This document shows positions 21,291 through 34,507 of a stretch of 64,000 nt of DNA, piece by piece. The translations under genes were made by a program, and so were the position numbers. Each line of letters begins with the position of its first letter. The first letter of the stretch is position 1. Below the pieces are notes generated by a model. The model worked only from the letters and a program-made list of their open reading frames with translations, did not search any database and was not told the origin of the DNA. Source of the stretch: Turritopsis dohrnii (lineage: Eukaryota; Cnidaria; Hydrozoa; Anthoathecata; Oceaniidae); assembly GCA_027922465.2 (NCBI GenBank), contig BQMF02000044.1, forward strand, positions 1,054,001 through 1,118,000, given 5' to 3'.

Positions 21291-24062
21291 GGTCAGTCGA
21301 AAGTTTTCTTTCTTCTACAGAGCAGATATGCCCACCTGTGGTTCATGGTATGAGTTTATGGTGAATGATTTCATCCAAAGCTTTAAGAAATATAATTGGG
21401 TTAAACTAAAGTCTCTTGTAATAAATTTGCTCTTTTCATAGAACATTTTCCCAAAAACGGATTAAGAAATCAGTTTTTCCTACTAACGACACGAAAGCTA
21501 GGAAGTCAACAATCACAAGAACTTCATGACACAAAATCAATTGCAACACCACTACATTGATATTCACGATAACAAATGAGAACTATGCAGCGGAACTTAA
21601 TCTTTATATGGAACACTTTTTATCACCACGCTTATGTGGATACTGAAAGGGTCATACCATTGAAACAGCATTAGTAAATATACAAAAAACACAGAAAAAA
21701 CACTGTTATTAACCTCAAGTTTTAATATTCGATTTCACTTCGAGTTATTAATTTTGAATTTTATTTTTCAAGTATTACAAGCATTACCTTAAAATAAGTA
21801 TGTTGAGTCTTTTTCAGAATTAAATCATCTCCAGCACCAAATTGAACTAATTTTGGCCTAAAAGTTTGAAAAACATTCAGTCTTAATGGAAACTTTCATG
21901 TGGAACAATTTCATGGAGAAATATATTTCCTACCATTAATTGATATCGAAAATCAAATCCTTCAAGTTACTAACTCAATTTTTGACATCATAATCCATAG
22001 CACGTCTTTAAAACTTGATTTTGTAACTCAGGTTTGCCAGGTCTCAAAGAAAATGGCGTACATATCTCGAAATATAGCTATCTCGAAATATCTTTTGAAT
22101 CGTTGTCAGATGAATTAAAAAATAATTCAAAAACATTCAAAATTGCTATAATAATGTCTTAATGTTACCATTTCATTTTTCCTGCAGTTTTTTTACAATT
22201 AGCTCATAATTTACACGTCATTTGATTTTAAAATTTTCTACATAATGTACAAAATTTAAAAAATTTATGTTGAATTATATCAAGTAAGATAGTATTATCA
22301 TTGTGCTTAACCTTTGTTGCGAATACTTTTAAATAACTTACACTAATGACGTTGTTTTATAAAACTTCAGTCTAAAGGTCTAGATTAGGTTTGAGTCGGA
22401 CAAAAAAAATCTATGCCTATATTTCCAGCAAAATGTTCTTCAAGTCGGCAGAGAAGGAAGTGATCACTTTTGTTATCCATTTAGTTAGGGCTGTGAAAAG
22501 AATATTTTAAGTGACGATAGTGATACGGTGCATCAAACATTGAGACGCCTTTACCGGTAGTGGCAACAGTGGTGGTGGTAGTGGATGTGGTGGTGAAGAG
22601 GAGGATAATGATGGAGGTAGCAGAAGAAGTACTTGTGGTAGCAGCAGCAACAATGGATTAACTGGAAGTGGTCTTTAAAAGGGCGTAAAAATATCGTTAC
22701 AAATAACATGATGAAATGATCTGACCACCGTCCCTTATTAAACGAACAAGTTTGGGTAATCAAGTTCATAGCTGGTCTATTTATGTCATCTAAAGAGCTA
22801 AGTCTTACAAATAAACATACTTATATGTTGCCATAGAAACAATAGATAGTATTAAAATCATAATAAAAGTCTCATATTAACATGTCTTTATGTTATAATC
22901 ACGTTGCACATGAACCATCTTTTTCTGTAGTTTTACAATCATCAAAATAATATACAAGATACTAATATAATGCTGATTGATAGTATCATAATCAATCCAA
23001 GGTTTAAATAAACTAGAATTTAATAAATATCATTTCGGGGGCGTGCAATACTAAACGGAGGTTTACAATGAACTGGTTGAGATCATAGAAATACAAAAAT
23101 AGAAATACGAATTTCTATAACAATCATCTTTTCTGGACACAAAAGCACACAAGAAGGAGAGGCAATAATCAATCATTAATCAAGATCATTAGAAACTTCT
23201 TGTTGTTTAATTTTATACTTGCTCAAATGAGTTTGAGGTTGCTATTCAAGAAACGTTTTATTATAATTTCAAATTAATATGGAATTCATTGGTTTAACAA
23301 TTTCACAGTATGTGCCGTTTTTGCAGGTAAGAGTATATCTCTATGATAGCGGAGTGAGAGAGCGTGTGGTTTCAGTGCTCCAAAGGACTGCCACTACCAA
23401 CTACCCTTAATTATATATATAATTGGTTCACAATGCCCTCAATGCATCAGTTATGTTAACTCGGAATATGAACATCATTATGCCAAATATTTCCCAAGGA
23501 ATCGAAAAAAACAAGGAAACAAGATTTTTGTGCAGTAAAATCAATAATATCACGATCATCAACGTATATACTATATATGATTTCCATGTTTGTTTGCTGT
23601 TAAGCGGCGTTTATTGTGATCATGCGCAGTTCCGTAGTTCAAAATCCGCGAGTTTTCATAATGGCGGAATGTCTTTTTCGCCGCCCAGCGTCCTCTTGAT
23701 CTCAATGCATTATGAAGTGACGCTAGACCCCAGCTGCTTTTCATCACTCCCCCAAATAGCATTCTTTTAACTTTCACTTTTTGTTTTCTTCACCCCCAAA
23801 AATATTCTTTTAACTTTCAACACATACAATACGGAATTTTTGGGTAGGTGGATCCTGTCTTCTCAACTTGCAGGGTGTTTTCCCTATGACAAGCAATTGT
23901 TTTAAGTTTTCCCAATATATTTCGTGGAGGGTTGTCTGAAAATTCCAAACTGAAATGCTTGATTGCTTGGCAACCGTGTGTGACAGGCCTTCAGTTTTTG
24001 GTTCTGTACACTACTATTGACATTGACATTGCAGTAATAAGCAGTTTGTCGAAAAATTTATA

Positions 24063-24227
24063 ATGGCGGACTTAGTTGTGATGGTTTGGCTTTGCACCAT
24101 GTGGATTTTTTTGATGTTGCAAAACATAAACAGTGTTTTGTATATAACTATTTTGTTTCGATCTTATAGACATCGTTTTTTTTATCTCTCTTTTTCGGAA
24201 ACTCTCTCTTTATCGAAAAAGAGTTAG
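24063..24227 (+). other. small hydrophobic ORF, 55-56 codons, unassigned
   Basis: ATGGCGGAC start in a strong initiation context, then VVMVWLCTMWIFLMLQ, a possible membrane segment, and a Ser-rich end. No splice extension or homology was recognised. Could be chance or a transposon remnant. Confidence 0.15.
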
Positions 24228-25629
24228 CAATACCGTCGACCTGCCTTATTACGGACATCAATCAAACCATATTGCAACTGCTCTGTAAATTAAAAACACG
24301 GCAGATCCCGTACTGTCAACCAAACTATAAGAACACAAACTTCTAAGTTGAAGATAATTAAAATTTATTGCAACGGTAGAAAATTTCCAATATGCAGTTA
24401 GAATTTATTTTTCTTAACTTTAAGATTTTTTTTAAATTAGTTTCTTCTGCAAAATGAATTCAGAAAATGCTTTTAAAAAGTTTATCATAAATAACTCAAA
24501 AAAGTTTTTGTACGTCGATCACAGTGGGGGAGGACACTAATGAGTATTGAAATTGTCTTTTCTATTGCTCTGTGTCGTTGAACCTTTTATTCAGTTATAC
24601 GTTGTGAACTTGGTTAGAGTGAAATGTATATTTTCGCGACAAGAATCTTTGTTTACTTTTTGTGTCCGTAATAAGGAAGGCTGTCCGTAATCTGGCACAT
24701 TAACAGTAGTGTGATATTCCCCCTTTTGTTTTTGGATGAAAACAGAACATAGAAAAATTGCTTTAAGACCATGCTCCAGCTATAGATTTCTTGTTACAGA
24801 TATCTTTATAAAGAAATATATCACAATGTACATTGCATTGCAGGATGTTTCGCAATATTGACATAGAAATTACCACCTGTCTTGAAACATTTTGATAAAA
24901 ACAGACACAGAGTTCTTTACTCAACGAGTACGTTTTCTTCTCTTATAAAATATACTAGTATCCCGTGTAAAATTTTTTTACGGGTTTTAATTCTGAAAAT
25001 GACGTCTCAAAAATGGTGTGGAAAAATGACACTCGCCACTCATGTTCAGCCTGCGTTGTGTCATTGGTAAAACATTTGTGAGCATTTATCTTATATTACT
25101 TATTGTGTAATACAAAAGTACAATAAAATATGTTCATCAGAAAAGTGTATTAAATATTTGCTACGACATTTAAACAGCCATTTCATACATCATCGAACTT
25201 CAAACTAAGTTTGGAATTGGAAACTAAGCTGACAAAACCAAGTAATGAGATGGCACTCCATTAATCAGATCTGTAACCCAGTGTGCAAAATCGTCAAAAA
25301 ATCACTGTGACGGAGAGCATTCTTAGTGAAATTGTGTGTAGATTTCTATAGAAATGCACTCTTTCGCAGATATTTTTTAATAAACGTGCTATAAATATTT
25401 AAAATTTCTGTTCGACACTAATTCAACAGGGTAAAACGTTTTCGAAAATGCTGACTATAAGGATAAGCAAAAAATGTCATAGAATGATCAGCAGGAACAT
25501 AAATTCTCATGAAAAACTGTTGACAATACTACACCAAAAAAGTATCCTAAGATAGCATAAACAAACAAATAAATAAATAAATAAACCAAATAAAGGTTAT
25601 CTTTAATCACTTTTGGAAAAGTGTATATC

Positions 25630-25840
25630 GACTTCGTTAACAGTCCTCGAATGCGTTTCGATGGTTTAATCCATTTATTCTTGGAAATAATAGTGAGTAC
25701 ATTGCATCTTTGAACATAGTTGTGCAATGATAACAGTGATATGACTTCGTTAACAGTCCTCCAATTTTGTTTTATGGTTTAGTCCATTATTCTTGGAAAT
25801 AATAATTCTCGGTAGCGAGTGCATTGCATCTACGTACACA
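25630..25840. repeat. diverged tandem duplication of about 100 bp
   Basis: GACTTCGTTAACAGTCCTC begins both copies (25630 and 25743), followed by ATGGTTTAATCCATTTATTC and close equivalents, then GCATTGCATCT. Confidence 0.7.
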
Positions 25841-26535
25841 TGCAGTTGGAATAATCGGATCTTCCGAAAAGTGAATTTTTAAAAATTGATGACATATTAT
25901 TCGTAAGAGAAACCAAAGAATCTAAAAAAATAAATAAATAAAGTTAAGGTTGAATTTAAAATCCGAAATGTGCAGCCGACAATATATCTTCGAACTAAAC
26001 TTTCATTTACAATTACCTGACAACGCTATCTAGACTACAGCAGATACGGTTATTGATAGGATACTATCAAAAAAGGTGTTTCCCATGAACTACCAACACC
26101 AAGTTGACCTCATTACTATAAATCTAAAGAATCTGAATAAATATAAGTTAAAGATAACGAATTATCATCGATTGTTTGTGTCTGCAGTTAATCAATTTTG
26201 TTAGTTATGAAAGAAGATGTGATTTATTTAATTACAGTTCGCTTTGTTATTAATAAACAGCTGCACGTTCCCAGCCAATTTCTCAATTGTCTTATTTCTG
26301 CTGACATCAGCATATCCCATTCATTATCTTTAACACACAGACAATAAGCTCCTCAATAAACTAAATGACTAACTTTTAGGAATAGTAATCTCTCAAACTG
26401 ACAAAGAAGTTTTCTTATGAACCATAACCTGTAATGTCATTTCACAAAACAGGCTACAGGATAGTGAAATGAAGATCAAAGGAAGTATGTAACAACTTTT
26501 ATTTCAACTAAAAACAACAAATATTAACATATACA

Positions 26536-26835
26536 ACGATGGTATGGAACTACCATACACTGACCGTGAATAACTGATTAAATACCCTATGTATGTCTTG
26601 TTAGTAGAAGCTCTATAGTTTATTAGAAAGAGGAATTTCTACACCTTGTGTAACAGAATCGATCTAAGCAAAAACAAAATTCTTAAAAATCCTTATTAAT
26701 AGGCAGTGGGCATTAATCAACCATTCACAGGAGCAGCTATTTAGACTTCTACCAGCCAAAGATGTTTTCCAAAACGCAGAAAATTAACTTTAATGAAAAA
26801 GCTTGAGCTCTATGTATGGTAGTTCCATACCATAT
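26536..26835. mobile_element. MITE-like element with GGTATGGAACTACCATAC ends
   Basis: ATGGTATGGAACTACCATAC (about 26538-26557) and its reverse complement (26815-26834) delimit about 300 bp without coding potential. Immediately downstream of the microexon gene. Confidence 0.6.
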
Positions 26836-26845
26836 AAAAACTAAA

Positions 26846-28296
26846 CTACCTAAAATAAACATTTTCAACAAAATACTGGGTGTTTAACCCAGAATATTTG
26901 GGTACAAAATTTTTTTTTTGATTTTTTTTTTTTTGATTTTTTTTTTGAGGGGGGACGAATCCCTCGTGGTCTCGCCCCCCATTTTTTTTCCACACCCAGA
27001 ACGCGCGGTTAGACCGCGGTCCTGGGTGGGTTTTTCTATATAAATGGAATTCGTTTCGTGTCACTATAATGTAAGAACAAAAAATGATTAGTAATAATTT
27101 AAGATTTAATAATTAATAGGTATCAATTAAAGGAATTACCACATAGACAGATTAAAGATACTACATAGATAGATTATACTATTGACGCTGAGAATTAATA
27201 TCTCCAAGAACAAATTCAATTGAGTTTTAACAGAAATATTTGTGTTACTTACAGTGGGTAGCTTGTTTAGCCTCCTTTTGTTCTAAAAAAGACAGCGAGG
27301 CATTAATTAACGAAATTACCACATAGACAGATTAAAAATGTGCTATTAAGGCTGAGAATTATTATATCCAAGAATAAATTCAATTGATATTTATCAGACA
27401 TTTTTGTATTAGGGAAAAAATCCTTACTCTCCAAATTTTGGGTAGATGTTGCTGCTATAATATAAAAGAGAAACAGTATAAATACTACGTCTGCCAAAGT
27501 ACAATCAACACAGATCTACAGACTAAAACTGATGTTTTATGTAAAACAATTCATAACTCACAACTGCTGGGATCTTTAGCATCTAAACAGAAAGAATATT
27601 AGAAAGAAGATTTCAATAGTGAACATGATAAGAGGCAACATGTATTAGAGAAAGAATCCTTACTCTTCATATTTTGGATTGGAGTTGTTACTATAATGAT
27701 AATAAGAGAAACAGTATAAATAACTTCATCTGTCAAAGTTAAATACATGTATTTAAGTAAAATGTTAAAAAGGAAAATATCAAACCATTCCCTATGAACA
27801 AAATATAATGAAATTACAATAACATGACTGATAAGCAAAACTTGGCTAAATGAAAATAAGAAGTTACCTTCTCCCAGTAGACCCTTCTCTTCTGAAATGA
27901 AAGGAGTAATTTAATATTCATCAATAGTAATTCTAAATGACACTAATGGTATTCTATTGAAGCAATAATTCCTTTTACCTTCCGGTGTTATTTCATCATT
28001 CTCTAAAATATAGAAGGTATAAATAGACCGTCTTTTCTTTTTCTTTATTATATTTACAGTTTTATTTTGAAAACTTACCAGTTTCTTTAACCCCATCATG
28101 AAGCACTAAAATATAATACATACTCACATGGATTTATACTGCATTTAATAATTCCAATATATTGGAAAGCTCTATGTACTTACTGGCTTCATCAGTTACA
28201 TTAGGACCTGGAACAAAACAGTGAAAAATTAATTTTGTATTCAAAAACAACAGTATAAAAAGCATAGAAATATTTACCTTCACGTGCCACTGCCAT
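26846..28296 (-). CDS. microexon gene, 146-residue product, all introns phase 1
   Basis: Exons in order: 28296-28278 (ATG, 19 nt), 28207-28184 (24), 28105-28079 (27), 28002-27979 (24), 27891-27868 (24), 27690-27664 (27), 27582-27562 (21), 27454-27428 (27), 27282-27253 (30), 27063-26846 (218 with stop). All are GT-AG and all internal exons are multiples of three with phase 1 on both sides, so any can be skipped without a frameshift. The product starts MAVAREGPNVTDEAM, is acidic and polar in the middle (NDEITPEEEKGLLGE, TTPIQNMK), and ends with a basic, lysine-rich tail partly encoded by A-tracts. No signal peptide or known domain. This exon style resembles micro-exon genes of schistosomes, but no homology is claimed. 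The long last exon may contain a repeat insertion. Confidence 0.6.
27118..27425. repeat. local duplication within the microexon gene
   Basis: ATTACCACATAGACAGATTA recurs at about 27134 and 27311, and GCTGAGAATTA then CAAGAA(C/T)AAATTCAATTGA recur at about 27190 and 27350, so about 110 bp is duplicated. A second pair, AATCCTTACTC with GAAACAGTATAAAT, links 27420-27495 and 27655-27725, each containing a microexon. This suggests the gene grew by microexon-plus-intron duplication. Confidence 0.6.
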
Positions 28297-28906
28297 GTTT
28301 TTTTTTAATTTTTAGTTCACTAAAAAAAGAAACAACTTAGAATTAATTTTCACAAAAGTAAAAGGATGAATGCCCTGACTTTTGGTTCATGGATGGTGCG
28401 TGCAAGAACTTTTAATGATAAACAAAATTAAGATGCAAGAGACGAATGCATGCACAACCCATGGTAACAGAGTACACGACGTGAACGTAAGTCAATGGGA
28501 CTTGTACTCCGCCTAAAAAACAAACATACAGAAATAAACTGTTTTTTAGGCAAAATAATTAAGTAACTATAAAAGCATATCTTTACATCCATATTTAGCA
28601 TTGCAACAAAGAAAATGTCATTGAATTAACAAATTAACACTATAATATCAATCATTAACAGTTGAGCAACAGACACTATAGGAAAACTCATGACAGTATA
28701 TACTACGATATAAAAGTCATGACGCTATAGAGGAAAAGCTGCTTTTAAACAACTGCAATGCAAATCACTCCCAAATGAGTGACGATACGATCAATGTACA
28801 ACCGGAAACTGATACTTTTACTTTTCCGGTATCTTTGAAACTCATAATCCAAATCCTTTGCACATACCAAGTATATAGATGAAAACAAAAGATATGCAGA
28901 ATTAAG

Positions 28907-31900
28907 TTACTGTAATACTTGTGGAAAGACAACATTTTGAGTATACATCTTTCCATTGATATAACCTTGTTTCCCAGTAGCAGCAACTTTGATTTTCACA
29001 TTATCAAATGCCTTTGCCCTGGAACATGCCACATATAACTGACCATGAGAAAAGCACGGCCTCTGCAAAAACAAACCAATTTTATCAAATGTTTGGCCTT
29101 GACTCTTGTTAATAGTGAAAGAGTAGGCCAAACGGATAGGTAATTGCCTGCGTTTTAATATAAAAGGCATACCTGTATCTGAAGGTGACAGTTCAACCCT
29201 AGGTATGAAAATGATTTCTCCAACTGCTGACCCTGTCAAAACTTCAGCTTTAATAAAATTATGAGATAGTTCGCGAACAATCAAGCGGGTGCCATTACAG
29301 AGACCTTTCCTGATGTTCAGATTCCTCAAAAGCATTATGATAGCCCCAACTTTAAGTTTCAAACAATGTGGAGGCATACTGGAAGGTGTTATGCTGTTCA
29401 GAAAATCAAGCGGATAATTTTGCCGCTCATCTTCATTGTCACATACCACTTCATCAGCACTGTAATAACAAACTGCCTCTCCTTGCAATCTTTCCAACAC
29501 CTCATTGTTAATGATCAATGATTGCTCGTTTGTTGGTGTCAGAATGGCTGTTGAGGCATATTCGTGAGGTTCCAATCCGTCATACATCACCGATATAATT
29601 GAAGTGTTGTGGGGAACAACGCAACAATCGGGGATTTCAATAGAACCCTTAGCCGGTTCATTTTGTTTTGTTGGCAGTTCACCATTACCAAGTTGTAATA
29701 ACCAAGCACAGAATTCTTGTTCTTCCGGCCTGGCTCTCATGTTCTCGGTAAGTGAGTACTTTACCACTGATGCCCACATAACAGAACTTGTCAAGCAAAC
29801 TTCTATTACATCAGTTGGTTTTGCTTTCTTCACAACTGGCAAACACTGACGAAAATCTCCGCCCCACAAAAGTACCTTTCCACCGAAAAGTGCGTCACTG
29901 CCGCAAATGTCACGAAGCAGCCTGTCGATAGCATGGAAAATGTGCGTAGAAACCATTGTGGCTTCATCGATCAGAAACAGGTCAATACTTCGAAGGTATT
30001 CTGCATGTTTAGATGTTGGTGTTATGTTACATACACTGTTTTCTAAAACAGGAACAGGCAAACGAAATAAGGAATGCAATGTACAACCACCAGATAATAA
30101 AGTGGCTGCAATACCTGTGAATGCAGCAGTAGCAACTTTCAAACCTCTGGCTCTACATGCTGTAATAACATAGTTATATGTAAATGTTTTACCTGTGCCA
30201 GCTGGTCCATCCAGATAAAACAATGTTTCAAGTTGTGCTAATCCATTGCGCACATTTGAAACAGCAGACAAAATCGCATCTGCAACAACTAACTGCTGTT
30301 CGTTAAGCTGAGGCCTTACCTGCTGGGCCCTGTCAATGTAAACATTCACATCGACTTCTTCCTCAGGGATCTGCTGAACCAACTCTGGAAGGTTAAATTG
30401 TGTTAAGGACATACCAAATTGTTTTAGGACATTATCAATGTAACCCAAAACCCTTTGCTCTGCTTGAGGAGCCGCCAATGTTCGAGCGTAGTCCTCGCAC
30501 AGATGCCCCTTGAATGTATTCCACAACTCGAGAGGATTGGAGGGTTCGCAATGTGTCAAAATCGTGACAAACAGTTGTCTAAGCTGTTGAGGCATCTGGA
30601 AGGTTGATGCTTCTTCCAACGTATTGTGCCACTCTTCGTCATCTTGAAGAAGACGTCTGGCAGTACACGCCTCTCGGAATGTGTCGTAAACCACTCCATC
30701 AAAAGTACGTAGATATTCGAATGAAGTAGCGCCTGGAACATGCAGCAACAAAACTCGAAGGAAAAATCGTTCTCCTTCTGACGGTCGTGCATTATATAAC
30801 CGAGCGACTATAGGCTTGAATGTTTTTTTTCGTTTTTGCCATTTTTTCTCTTTGCCATGAAAGACATAATGATACGGAATATCTGAGTAAAGATACTGTC
30901 GAGCATCAGGATCTTCTACATTCAGATTAAACCATGCTGTAAGGTGACTATCTTTCAATGCCCCTTCAGCAGCTTCCGCTTCTTCGCCAGCTCTAAAATA
31001 AACTTGATGACGATCAGGTAAATGAACAGCTAATCGCTTAATAGTATGCGATTTTTCATGCATAGAGAACTCAAATATTCTCCATAATGCTTCGGGCGCA
31101 CTGACATATCGAGCATCCAGAAACGTTTTAATTTCGTCATGTTCCAAACGTTCATTAATCTCGATATTAGCACGATCATGTCCTTTGTAAATGTATTTAA
31201 AGAGATACTTTACACTTTTGATTGTGGTACATGCTTCCAAATTGATGTGAGCATTATACTTCTTGGACAACCATGGACAGTACGGAACTACCCATTGATT
31301 ATCTAAGTCCACATTTCTTACTCTCACTGTACGGCCATTGTTACGTCTGCGATACAGTGGATACCCATTTGCATTCATTTGGGTTGCTTCACAAAATCGC
31401 TTTGGAAAATCCTTGGTGCAGTTGCCATCATCTCCCATACAAACTGCATTAGGGTTAGCATTCCCACAGGGACCATGAATCATGCATGACTTGATGATAT
31501 TATGAAGTTCAGGTTCCTGTTCAGGATCTGGTATTTCAGCAGAAATTAAGCTGTCGATGTCATCTGCATTACGCAGTTTGTCCTCTTGTGCTAAATGGAT
31601 AAGAATATGAGCATGAGGTAAAGAACGTTTCTGAAATTCAATAACATACAAATGGGAAATGGCTTTCCCCAAAACACCATTCTTATTAATGTCCTCCAAA
31701 AGTGCTTTTAATTTCAAATTGAAAACACGTGTAATCAAATCAGGACGATAATGTGCAGGCTCATTATCTAAGTTTTCCGTGATTTCCTTCCATTTTGGAT
31801 TGCAGGTAAATGTGCAAAACAAATCCGGTTTGTCCATTTTAGTTACCATGGCCATAGCATCTTGATAATTTTGCTGCATGGCCCTTGGACCACCCTGAAA

Positions 31901-33402
31901 AGAAGAAGGAAGAATCACCGGTCTGCCTGCTTGAAGGCCACGGTTTTCTGCAACATTTTCAAGATAATCAATGAGCCCTTGATATTGCTCAACCCGGAAA
32001 TTACCCTGATTTCGACGAATGTAATTAAGACGGTCGGATTCAACTTTGCAATAACAATCTACAGCAAATTGTTGAAGTAATCTTTTACCTTTTAAGATGG
32101 GGCTAAAAGCATCTCTAAATGCAAACCTATAAGTATAATATTGCAACATGGTAGTACGACAATGCTGGCCTGTTGCATATTCTGCTACATGAGGAATGTC
32201 AGAACTCCAACCCAACTCTCCTCTTGGAAAAAATACAGGATACACCATTGGATCAAGATTAGGTGAATGAACAGGCAAATCCTGCAATGGTCTATCTCGA
32301 GGGTAAACAACAATGTCTCGAGCCAATGGTGGTGCACCATCTTCACCAACAAAAACAGCAGCTACTTCATCATGATGAGGTAGATTGTATCGACGCCTGT
32401 CACCACCACTTCTCAAGTGCATTCTAACCTGAAAATCAAAAGCAAATTATCAAAAGCAGTTTAAAGATCAGTATTTAGTAAATATCTATTTCCACTTACC
32501 TCAGATGGGTGGCGATTCTGTTCATTTGCGCGATGCAGTTCCTCTGCTTCTACCTCACTCATGTGTTTATAAGCAGCTGCATAAGGACTCTCCCGTAAAA
32601 TGATATCTTGCAAAGTTTGCATGACTTCGGGGGAACAACCTTGATTTTCTGGTCTTGCCATTCGCTCGTTGAATGCATCCATACCATCATAAATATATAG
32701 TTGACCATATGATGGAGGAACACCCGGCGGTGGGTGTAAATTACCTGTTCGGTGACATACCTGGCCATTTATACGAAAAACTGGTGGACCACGACCTGGC
32801 GGTACAGCCAATTTCGCACCCATAGAAGCAAAAGCAACCGAACTGTTGAACTTTCGAATATTTTCTTGAAAGTTCTTTGCTTGATTGTTATCACCTACTA
32901 AAAGATCTTTAAGGTCATTAGGATAATAAATGTTATCTAAATGAACTTTACCATTGTGACAACACTTAAAATTAGTTTCATCAGCAAACATCCTGGCACC
33001 ACAAAACTGACAGACCTTGTCCATAGCACCAAGATAATGTATCTCAGGCATTTGGTCTTGCCGAGCAGCACGATACAATGTATTCCGTTGTACAGCACGC
33101 CTAGCCCTCATGCGCTGTGCATTTTCATTCTGCCTGGCTAATCTTTCACCTGGCTGTTCAGCTTGACGATGTTCAACACTCCTTTGAGTATTATTAATTC
33201 TAAGTCTATCATTTTCTGATGGTGGTTGGATGTTATTCGCCTGAAGCTGTTGGCGCCTTGCTTCAGCTACATCCTCATTTGCATGTCTACGCTGAATAAC
33301 AGAGCGAATTTGCTGCTGATCAGGTGGTTGCAAAACGAACTGACCATTCCTAAAAACTGCTTGGAAGCCAGGAATAATATTAGTGCCTCTTATATTAAAC
33401 AT
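28907..33402 (-). CDS. Helitron Rep-helicase (rolling-circle transposase), 2 exons
   Basis: Exon 1 is 33402-32500 and exon 2 is 32428-28907, joined in phase 0 across a 71 bp GT-AG intron, giving about 1,474 residues; the ATG at 33400-33402 is the first in frame. The N-terminal third holds a CxxC ... CC region (VCQFCGARM ... FKCCHNG) and the Helitron-like N segment. Next is the HUH-type Rep: LFCTFTCNPKW, then SLPHAHILIHL with its two metal-binding histidines, then YLFKYIYKGHD with the tyrosines expected to attack DNA. The C-terminal half is a Pif1-type superfamily 1B helicase: Walker A GPAGTGKT, LIDEA, GGDFRQ, LTENMR and the final AYSFTINKSQGQTFD ... YVACSRA. No stop or frameshift breaks it, so it could be active or recently so. 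No endonuclease domain is seen. Confidence 0.9.
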
Positions 33403-34255
33403 CACGCCAGAGAAACACTAACAAAAATAGATAGAAGAAAGAAAATATACCCCCAGTGAATAATGCACAGAACAAAAACTGGTGGAAGAAAAAATAAACC
33501 TTTCTTTCTACAAAATAACAGACACTGAAGGGGCGATAGCACCAAACAGATAGCTAAACAACCTAGTAGAAAGCGAAAAAACACGTAAAAGGGAATTACA
33601 GATATATATACATTTTATGTATATTTATAAGTTTTAAGTGACAAACCTTTCTTTTTAATATGTCTTCTTTCTACTTTCTCCTCGCTCTCTCTACTAAACC
33701 GCACACAGCACACAGCACAGGGACAAATGGACCTGAATAAAATGCAGATATAAAAGTTCTTAGGTAGTAGGTTCTCTTTTTGGTTTGGTTGGAGAAAAAC
33801 CTCGGTGGAGTTTGCCATCTTTAAAATAATAAACACAATGTTACCTCGTTACGTAATTCTTTCGCTTTCGATAGACTTGACTTGATTAATATTGATTTAT
33901 AGACAATTATATAACAAATATAGACAATTCCAATTGTTTATACGTATTGTCTATTAATTCTGAAGCGTAACCGCACCGAATAATAAAAAACTTAATTTGT
34001 TTACTTTTCCAACGAACGTCGTCGCCATAGTTTGTTCGATTTTGGCAACCAATAAAATCGGCGAAAAGGCGATCACGTGTCAAAACAAATGATGAAAAAT
34101 AGGCATTTTGAGGGTTTCTTCAATGGTCGAACTGCCGCTATATGACCACGATTAAGAAGATTTTGACCATTAAAAAACAGAAAAACAAACACTCTCTAAG
34201 TTAAATGTGTTGCACACAACGCGAATTAGTATATATAGATAACAAACGACAAAAC
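33403..34255. other. spacer between the Helitron gene and the Harbinger element
   Basis: AT-rich, without a supported gene. It probably contains the Helitron 5' terminus, which I could not locate (a TC start next to an A-T insertion site is too short to find by eye). Confidence 0.35.
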
Positions 34256-34507
34256 TAAAGGTGGATTTCCATAGAGCAGCAAAATGCGCTGTGGCGATAA
34301 TATCGCTCTGAAAACTTTGAAGTGCATGCGCATTACATGCCAATCATCGCTGTTTCAGAGATTTTTATGAAGTCGCACGCGAGCAAAAAGCTCCGACGCA
34401 CAGTAGAAAAAAATCAACTTTACGACGGAGCTTTTGAGCGACAACCAATCAGTTTGCTTAAAAGTTAAATGATTACGTAATTTTCATTCTGATCTTCCAC
34501 AAACAAG

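Larger units (their letters stand above)
21291..26535. other. gene-poor stretch
   Basis: No convincing gene. Items seen: a GGT/GAA/GCA trinucleotide-rich patch at 22552-22660; an ATGGCGG-containing higher-GC patch at 23600-23720 with no usable ORF; a 56-codon hydrophobic ORF from ATG 24063; an inverted pair CCTTATTACGGACA/TGTCCGTAATAAGG at 24242 and 24662; and a 90 bp tandem duplication at 25630-25840. The rest is AT-rich spacer. Confidence 0.4.

Noticed and set aside
23423..23770. 115-codon ORF
   Set aside because: Starts in AT-rich spacer and runs into a higher-GC block with no protein-like pattern or splice sites.
28340..28906. Helitron 3' terminus (hairpin plus CTRR)
   Set aside because: Short stems such as ACCGGAAA/TTTCCGGT near 28800-28828 exist, but none is followed by CTRR at the usual distance, so the end was not called.
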